Program-made: the position numbers and the translations under genes
Notes under the pieces: generated by a model
What the model saw: the letters and a program-made list of their open reading frames with translations, nothing else
What the model was told of the DNA's origin: nothing
Database searches by the model: none
Part shown: in pieces, positions 6,342 to 10,104 of the stretch
How positions within the stretch are numbered: position 1 is the first letter of the stretch
Layout: every line of letters starts with the position of its first letter
Origin: Chloroflexota bacterium
Lineage (GTDB): Bacteria > Chloroflexota > Anaerolineae > UBA4142
Direction: 5' to 3'
NCBI GenBank assembly: GCA_023380675.1
Contig: JAMCRS010000084.1
Span: 1 to 10,104 of the forward strand
Length of the DNA stretch: 10,104 nucleotides

Positions 6342-6611
6342 TCACGACGACTTGTGCCAAGGAGGACGGAGCCATTCTTCCCACGCGTCTTGCCACCACT
6401 GGCCGGCCTGCACCGCGCGCTCCATGTCCAAAAAAATCCACACATCCGCCGAAGGGTCGAGCTCGAACTCTTTGACGATCAACCGCTCCATGCGTGCGGT
6501 CGACCGCCAGTGGATTCGGCTGAACGAGTCTCCGGGCGCGTACTCGCGCGTCCCGGCGACGTTGGTGGTGGCGTGGTGTGTGCGGCGCTGCAGGAGCCCT
6601 CTATTCTGCAC
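6342..6611 (-). pseudogene. Orphan internal fragment of a DUF58-family gene
   Basis: The frame encodes a diagnostic DUF58 core: [19 protein letters not shown], then [17 protein letters not shown] and [18 protein letters not shown]. No N-terminal half is present. After WWQDAWEE the sequence changes abruptly to unrelated residues and a stop. The GTG at 6611 is only the first possible start in an open frame and is probably not real. The end of the homologous part (6376-6414) repeats the right edge of the window (10066-10104), where the DUF58 gene continues properly (AWEERDLARLW...). This is therefore either a duplicated scrap of that gene or the other half of a gene split by insertion. Its break lies just downstream of the htrA stop codon. 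Confidence 0.83.
6376..6414 (-). repeat. 39-bp direct repeat (DUF58), copy 1
   Basis: Matches 10066-10104 with 2 mismatches; the last 24 bases are identical. Spacing is 3,690 bp, same orientation. The repeat may continue past the window edge. Confidence 0.88.
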
Positions 6612-6625
6612 GAAAGACGGTATGC

Positions 6626-7801
6626 TTAACCGATGGCGCCGTTCGAATTTGTCTGCGAGTCTGAGGGGCGGGTGCCTAGCACTAGACTGGATTGAATTTG
6701 ACGCCCATTTCGCAGCACCGTTAGACTCAACGTCTCGCCGGGCTTGTGCGACAACAATACTCCGGTCAGCACGTGATCCTGATCGAGGGTCTCTCCATTG
6801 ATCGCCAGGATGACGTCACCTTCCTGCAAGCCGGCTTGAGCCGCCGGACTGCTTGGATCGACTTGCGTGACCACGACGCCATTCGTCGTGTTGAGATTCA
6901 GTTGGGTCGCGATTTGCGGGTCGACCTGCTGATACGCGATACCGATATACGGATGCTGGACGCTGCCGGTCGAAATCAACTGCGAGACAGTAGCCTTGAC
7001 GAGGTTCGACGGAATTGCAAATCCCAGCCCTTCTGCCACGTTATCATTGCCCGAGCTTCGCACCACCAGCGTGTTGATTCCGATAACCTGCCCCAAGCTA
7101 TCGATCAAAGGTCCGCCCGAATTGCCGTTGTTGATCGCCGCGTCGGTCTGGATCAAGCCCGTTTCGGTATCGACCGTTCGGTTCAGGCCGCTGATTACGC
7201 CAACCGTCACCGTGCCGCGATAGTCACCCAGCGGGCTGCCGATCGCGATGGCCACTTGGCCCGGCTCAAGCGAGCCCGAGTTGCCGAACTGCGCGACCGC
7301 CGGCATCTTGGCGTTTACTTTGATGACCGCAATGTCAAGGACCGGGTCCGCGCCAACCAAAGTGGCGTCGGCCTTGGTTCCGTCCGCGAAGATGACTTGC
7401 AGGCTCTGCGCGCCGTCGATGACGTGATTATTCGTGACGATGTGTCCATTCGCGTCGATAATTACGCCGGAGCCCGATGCGGTTGGCGAAACGGTCAACC
7501 CGCGAAAGCCCTGCTGCGGCTGCATTTGATTGACGACGGTCACGACCGCGGGCTGGACTTGTTTCACGGCATCGACCACCGCGGAATCTTCCTGCAGCGT
7601 GACATTGGCCGCGGTCACGGGGATGGACGCGCCCGCTGGTTTCGCTGGCAGGACATTGGCATTGGACTGCGCGGAACTAGTTTCGGCGGATCGCGCAACA
7701 TAGTATCCCGTCAAGCCGCCCATCACACCTCCGCCAACCACGCCAACTAGAACCGCAAACAGCATCGCAAACGTCAATAAAGCCATATAGCGCTTTTGCA
7801 C
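6626..7801 (-). CDS. htrA: HtrA/Deg-family membrane-anchored serine protease with one PDZ domain
   Basis: This 391-residue protease degrades or trims misfolded exported proteins on the outer face of the membrane. Residues 7-34 form a hydrophobic anchor ([15 protein letters not shown]). The trypsin-like domain at about 75-275 holds the full triad: His126 (TNNHVI), Asp156 (LDIAVIKV) and Ser228 (GNSGGPL). One PDZ domain follows at about 283-376 (YIGIAY...[13 protein letters not shown]...[10 protein letters not shown]). The start is GTG at 7801-7799, backed by a strong AGGAGG 7 bases upstream; the ATG six codons in has no such site. It follows the site-2 protease gene by 80 bp on the same strand, so co-transcription is plausible. 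One anchor plus one PDZ is the DegS-like layout. All catalytic residues are intact. Confidence 0.95.
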   Translation of the reverse strand: MQKRYMALLTFAMLFAVLVGVVGGGVMGGLTGYYVARSAETSSAQSNANVLPAKPAGASIPVTAANVTLQEDSAVVDAVKQVQPAVVTVVNQMQPQQGFRGLTVSPTASGSGVIIDANGHIVTNNHVIDGAQSLQVIFADGTKADATLVGADPVLDIAVIKVNAKMPAVAQFGNSGSLEPGQVAIAIGSPLGDYRGTVTVGVISGLNRTVDTETGLIQTDAAINNGNSGGPLIDSLGQVIGINTLVVRSSGNDNVAEGLGFAIPSNLVKATVSQLISTGSVQHPYIGIAYQQVDPQIATQLNLNTTNGVVVTQVDPSSPAAQAGLQEGDVILAINGETLDQDHVLTGVLLSHKPGETLSLTVLRNGRQIQSSLVLGTRPSDSQTNSNGAIG

Positions 7802-7808
7802 AGTTTTG

Positions 7809-7814
7809 CCTCCT
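7809..7814 (-). promoter_or_regulatory. Shine-Dalgarno site deciding the htrA GTG start
   Basis: AGGAGG lies 7 bases upstream of GTG 7801-7799, which makes the non-ATG start convincing. Confidence 0.8.
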
Positions 7815-7881
7815 GAGTTCCATGGACGTCCACTTCCACTTTAATTTTCTCGCCGACTTGTGAGATGCACGTGGGGCCCGT

Positions 7882-9000
7882 TTAAGAGATCGGTGAGAAA
7901 TGCGCTCGTCTCAAAAACCACGTTACATCTTCGCGGCTGAGGGTACCCAGTACGTGTCCGTCGGCAACGACGGGCAGTGACGGAGCTCCGTCCAACGTCA
8001 GCTCTTCCGCCGCGGCTCCGAGTTCCGTGTCCGATCCGACCGAATGCAATTGTCCCATTGAAACCATAGCCTGCGATACTGTGGTCGTCGGCCAACGAGC
8101 GTGTGGGATGGCTTGGATATCATGCCAGGACAGCAATCCGATGATTGCATCGCCTTTCTGCACCACGAACGCGCGCTGCCAGTATGCCAATAGATTGTGG
8201 TCGACCAAGAACTGCAACGTCATCTCGGCGGGGGCGAGAACGTAACTGCGATTCATGGCTTCGGACACACGATGCCCTGCGAACAGCCCATACAGATTCT
8301 GTTGCTGCAACTGACTCGTCGCGGCGCTTTGCAGGTACCACCCGATCAAGACAAACCACAGGCCGCCCCAATCCCCGCCGACCACCTGCCATATGCCCAA
8401 GGCGATAAAGAGAAACGAGATTCCCCGGCCGACCTTCGCGGCGATTTGAGTCGCACGGTTCAAATTGCGCGTAATGCCCCAGACCAGCGCGCGAAAGATG
8501 CGGCCGCCGTCTAACGGAAAGCCAGGAACGAGGTTGAACAGTCCCAGTGAGCCGTTGATGATTGCCAGGTATTTTGCCAGAACGAAGAGGGGACTGGGCG
8601 AGACCACGATTGTTTGTGCCACACCAAACAATGCGGCAAGCCCAAAACTTACGAGCGGACCCGCAATCGCGATGAAGAATTCGGAAGATGGACTAGGCGG
8701 CTCCGCGCCGATTTCGGCGACACCGCCAAAAAGGAACAGCGTAATCTTACGAACGGGAATCTTGTAGCGCCGAGCAATCACCGAGTGGCCCAGTTCATGT
8801 AATAGGACGCTCCCGAACAGCAGGATGGCCGTGATTGCGCCCAACGCCCAATAGACCCAAGCGTTCACGCCGCCCAGTTCGGCGGGATAGTAACCCATAG
8901 CGAGATCCCAGGTCAGGAATGCAAAAATCAAGAACCACGAATAGTCTAGTCGAATTGGAATGCCCAGGATCGTTCCCAAAGAAATCGTTCGCCTGTTCAT
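7882..9000 (-). CDS. Site-2 protease family (M50) membrane metalloprotease with two CBS domains
   Basis: This 372-residue protein is an intramembrane zinc protease of the SpoIVFB/Rip type. Several membrane segments lie in residues 15-225. The zinc-binding HELGH is at 68-72 (LLHELGHSVIARRYKIPV). The second active-site motif NLVPGFPLDGGR is at 156-167 and supplies the third ligand, Asp164. Two CBS domains follow at about 243-300 (HRVSEAMNR...WHDIQAIP) and 306-365 (TTVSQAM...REDVTWFL). CBS pairs often bind adenine nucleotides and could tune activity to energy state. ATG at 9000 has GGAGG 4 bases upstream. Such enzymes cleave membrane-bound anti-sigma factors or other regulators inside the bilayer; no such substrate gene is seen here. 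The same-strand htrA is 80 bp downstream. All catalytic residues are present. Confidence 0.95.
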   Translation of the reverse strand: MNRRTISLGTILGIPIRLDYSWFLIFAFLTWDLAMGYYPAELGGVNAWVYWALGAITAILLFGSVLLHELGHSVIARRYKIPVRKITLFLFGGVAEIGAEPPSPSSEFFIAIAGPLVSFGLAALFGVAQTIVVSPSPLFVLAKYLAIINGSLGLFNLVPGFPLDGGRIFRALVWGITRNLNRATQIAAKVGRGISFLFIALGIWQVVGGDWGGLWFVLIGWYLQSAATSQLQQQNLYGLFAGHRVSEAMNRSYVLAPAEMTLQFLVDHNLLAYWQRAFVVQKGDAIIGLLSWHDIQAIPHARWPTTTVSQAMVSMGQLHSVGSDTELGAAAEELTLDGAPSLPVVADGHVLGTLSREDVTWFLRRAHFSPIS

Positions 9001-9248
9001 ATCGCCTCCGTGAGCGGCAGAAGGGACACTCTATTACCGGTCTGTCACATCGAGTATCGTCGTTTGGTTGACCCTATGATCGATATCTGCGATCCCGCTC
9101 CTAACCAACTAGCATTGTCGCGCCTAGGGATTAATCTGGGATGAGACCTGAGTGAAGATAAGCCGTGAAACTTGCCTGGATTCAAGCCCTCTCATTCGGC
9201 CTCTGGAAAAACCCTCACGTGAACGCCGCTGTCCTAACGCATCACAGC

Positions 9249-9305
9249 TCGAATACAATCGTAAATCGAACCTGACCACACGTGGGGCGGCCGAAGTGTA
9301 TTCGA
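9249..9305. repeat. Spaced inverted repeat, 9-bp arms
   Basis: TCGAATACA (9249-9257) and TGTATTCGA (9297-9305) are perfect reverse complements separated by 39 bases. CCAC and GTGG also pair inside the loop. Possible structured or MITE-like remnant; function unknown. Confidence 0.4.
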
Positions 9306-9367
9306 ATATGAGTTTTTCCTTACTTCCCGAACAACGAGATGCGGTTCGACTTTTGACTAGGAGAAAA

Positions 9368-9406
9368 ATGCTGGCCGTTGACAAGATTGAGCCGAGGGTG
9401 AACGCG
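9368..9406 (+). repeat. Short interspersed repeat, copy B
   Basis: Matches 5369-5407 with 4 mismatches, same orientation. In both copies it begins at an ATG and encodes MLAVDKIEPRV. Confidence 0.85.
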
Positions 9407-9511
9407 ACTGTAAGGGGTTTGCGTTCTACCCAGAACATGGAACGCAATCCTGACGACGGTGGTGATCAATATGCGACGCGGGAGATGCTTCGCAAGAGCG
9501 GCTCAGCATGA
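9368..9511 (+). CDS. Possible small protein of 47 residues, low confidence
   Basis: The ORF starts at ATG 9368 with AGGAG (9359-9363) 4 bases upstream and ends at TGA 9509-9511. It reads MLAVDKIEPRVNATVRG, then a polar C-terminus ending RKSGSA. No domain is recognised. The first 11 residues are shared with the methylase-tail copy at 5369 and resemble the large methylase tail (VLAADKLEP). It may be another broken tail joined to foreign sequence and not a working gene. The good ribosome site is the main reason to list it. Confidence 0.25.
   Translation: MLAVDKIEPRVNATVRGLRSTQNMERNPDDGGDQYATREMLRKSGSA
9419..9447. repeat. Inverted repeat, 8-bp stem
   Basis: TTGCGTTC (9419-9426) and GAACGCAA (9440-9447) are perfect complements with a 13-base loop. 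Inside, GTTCT and AGAAC (9423-9427 with 9432-9436) offer an alternative smaller hairpin. No T-run follows, so it is not an obvious terminator. Confidence 0.45.
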
Positions 9512-9554
9512 CAAGCACTCTCGTATCCGAATGCCGTTGGGCGGTAATGCGCGC

Positions 9555-10104
9555 TCAACGCGACAGCGCCGTCTGAAGGTCGTCTCCCTCGCAGACAATG
9601 TACGTCGGCACGCCGCTCGCGGTTAGCTCCGCTGCCGCGCCGTGCGCATCCCCCTGACCGCCGAAGGTGCCCCGGTCGGCCACCACCGCAATCGTTCGCA
9701 GTCCCCGCCGCTTGGCCTGTCGCAGTGCTTGCATCCAGCTCGATTCCGGCGAGGGCGTGATCGCGACGAGCGTATTGTTTCGCCCAAGCCGGGCGCTCTC
9801 CGCGCCCAGCACGTGCGCAAACGGGATGTTGCCCTCCGCCCGCAGCACCGCGAGAACTTCGAGTATCCGGTTGAGCTGTCGCTCGCCGCGATCGGGCTGC
9901 ACGATCTCGTGCTGGTGTCCGTAGCCCACAAGCCCCACCGCGCGCTGCTGCCTGAGAAAATACTTGGCGATCGAAGCCGCGGCGACCACCAGGTATTCCT
10001 CGGTGTTCGGAGGCAGGTGCAGCGTCCGGGTCGCCTCGCCGATCCAGAGCCGGGCAAGGTCACGCTCTTCCCAGGCGTCCTGCCACCACTGGCCGGCCTG
10101 CACC
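9555..10104 (-). CDS. DUF58-family protein, C-terminal part, 5' end outside window
   Basis: The frame is open to the right edge, and the apparent ATG near 10103 is internal. The 183 visible residues match the C-terminal half of DUF58 proteins, which are VWA-like and usually encoded with MoxR ATPases and transglutaminase-like proteins. Visible landmarks are EYLVVAAASIAKYFLRQ, RAVGLVGYG, QPDRGERQLNRILEVLA, NNTLVAITPSPESSW, RGLRTIAVVADRGTFGG and GVPTYIVCEGDDLQTAL. The upstream core seen in the fragment at 6342-6611 (TREYAPGD...IHW) would be expected just beyond the edge. No function is assigned to this protein. It lies 554 bp upstream of the M50 gene, so separate transcription is likely. Confidence 0.88.
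   Translation of the reverse strand, partial: VQAGQWWQDAWEERDLARLWIGEATRTLHLPPNTEEYLVVAAASIAKYFLRQQRAVGLVGYGHQHEIVQPDRGERQLNRILEVLAVLRAEGNIPFAHVLGAESARLGRNNTLVAITPSPESSWMQALRQAKRRGLRTIAVVADRGTFGGQGDAHGAAAELTASGVPTYIVCEGDDLQTALSR
10066..10104 (-). repeat. 39-bp direct repeat (DUF58), copy 2
   Basis: Partner of 6376-6414 with 2 mismatches. It ends at the window edge while still identical, so the true repeat may be longer. Confidence 0.88.

Larger units (their letters stand above)
9001..9554. other. 554-bp intergenic region with repeat remnants
   Basis: No confident gene is seen. The region holds the ribosome site of the M50 gene (9005-9009), a spaced 9-bp inverted repeat (9249-9257 with 9297-9305), the second copy of the short repeat shared with 5369-5407, a possible 47-codon ORF and an 8-bp stem (9419-9447). 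I see no strong promoter for the M50 gene and no convincing terminator. Confidence 0.6.

Noticed and set aside
6609..6611. GTG as a genuine start of a short DUF58 gene
   Set aside because: The frame is open further upstream, no ribosome site is present, and the product lacks both ends of the family.
6746..7750. 334-codon plus-strand ORF
   Set aside because: It is antisense to htrA, which has an intact catalytic triad, and its arginine-rich composition is typical of a shadow frame.
5369..9406. Repeated segments as a CRISPR array
   Set aside because: There are only two distant copies with no regular spacers and no cas genes.

Overview
The window looks like a piece of a Chloroflexota (Anaerolineae-like) chromosome. 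This rests on the type of large zinc-ribbon DNA methylase, the transposase type, the GC-rich flanks and the HtrA, M50/CBS and DUF58 proteins. It is recognition from memory, not a database result. No rRNA, tRNA or CRISPR array was seen.

Layout. (1) 2-2173, plus strand: the C-terminal 723 residues of a large DNA methylase-like protein, cut by the left window edge. Its SAM-binding and catalytic motifs both look degenerate. (2) 2271-4355: a compact, AT-richer type II restriction-modification (R-M) cassette. An XRE-family regulator and a PD-(D/E)XK endonuclease run leftward and overlap by 4 bases. A D12-class adenine methylase runs rightward from a shared 109-bp control region that holds a clear promoter and a dyad. 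(3) 4385-5275, minus strand: a decayed transposase with no N-terminal half and a frameshift near its C-terminus. (4) 5369-5467: a detached copy of the large methylase's tail, 60 bp of it identical to the gene at 2110-2169. (5) 5525-6245, minus strand: a VapBC toxin-antitoxin operon with promoter and operator visible. (6) 6342-6611, minus strand: an orphan internal fragment of a DUF58 gene. (7) 6626-9000, minus strand: an HtrA-type membrane-anchored serine protease and a site-2 (M50) protease with CBS domains. (8) 9001-9554: mostly non-coding, with another copy of the short repeat found at 5369 and a possible 47-codon ORF. (9) 9555 to the right edge, minus strand: the C-terminal part of a DUF58 protein.

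How it fits together. The 4.4 kb between the large methylase and htrA is an accessory island. It carries two self-maintaining modules (R-M and VapBC), an IS remnant and broken copies of neighbouring genes. The R-M plus IS block is bracketed by direct copies of the methylase tail, and the protease block by direct copies of a DUF58 segment. This suggests growth by duplication and recombination at gene fragments. HtrA and the site-2 protease together resemble the DegS/RseP pair of regulated intramembrane proteolysis. That functional link is inferred from architecture and position only.
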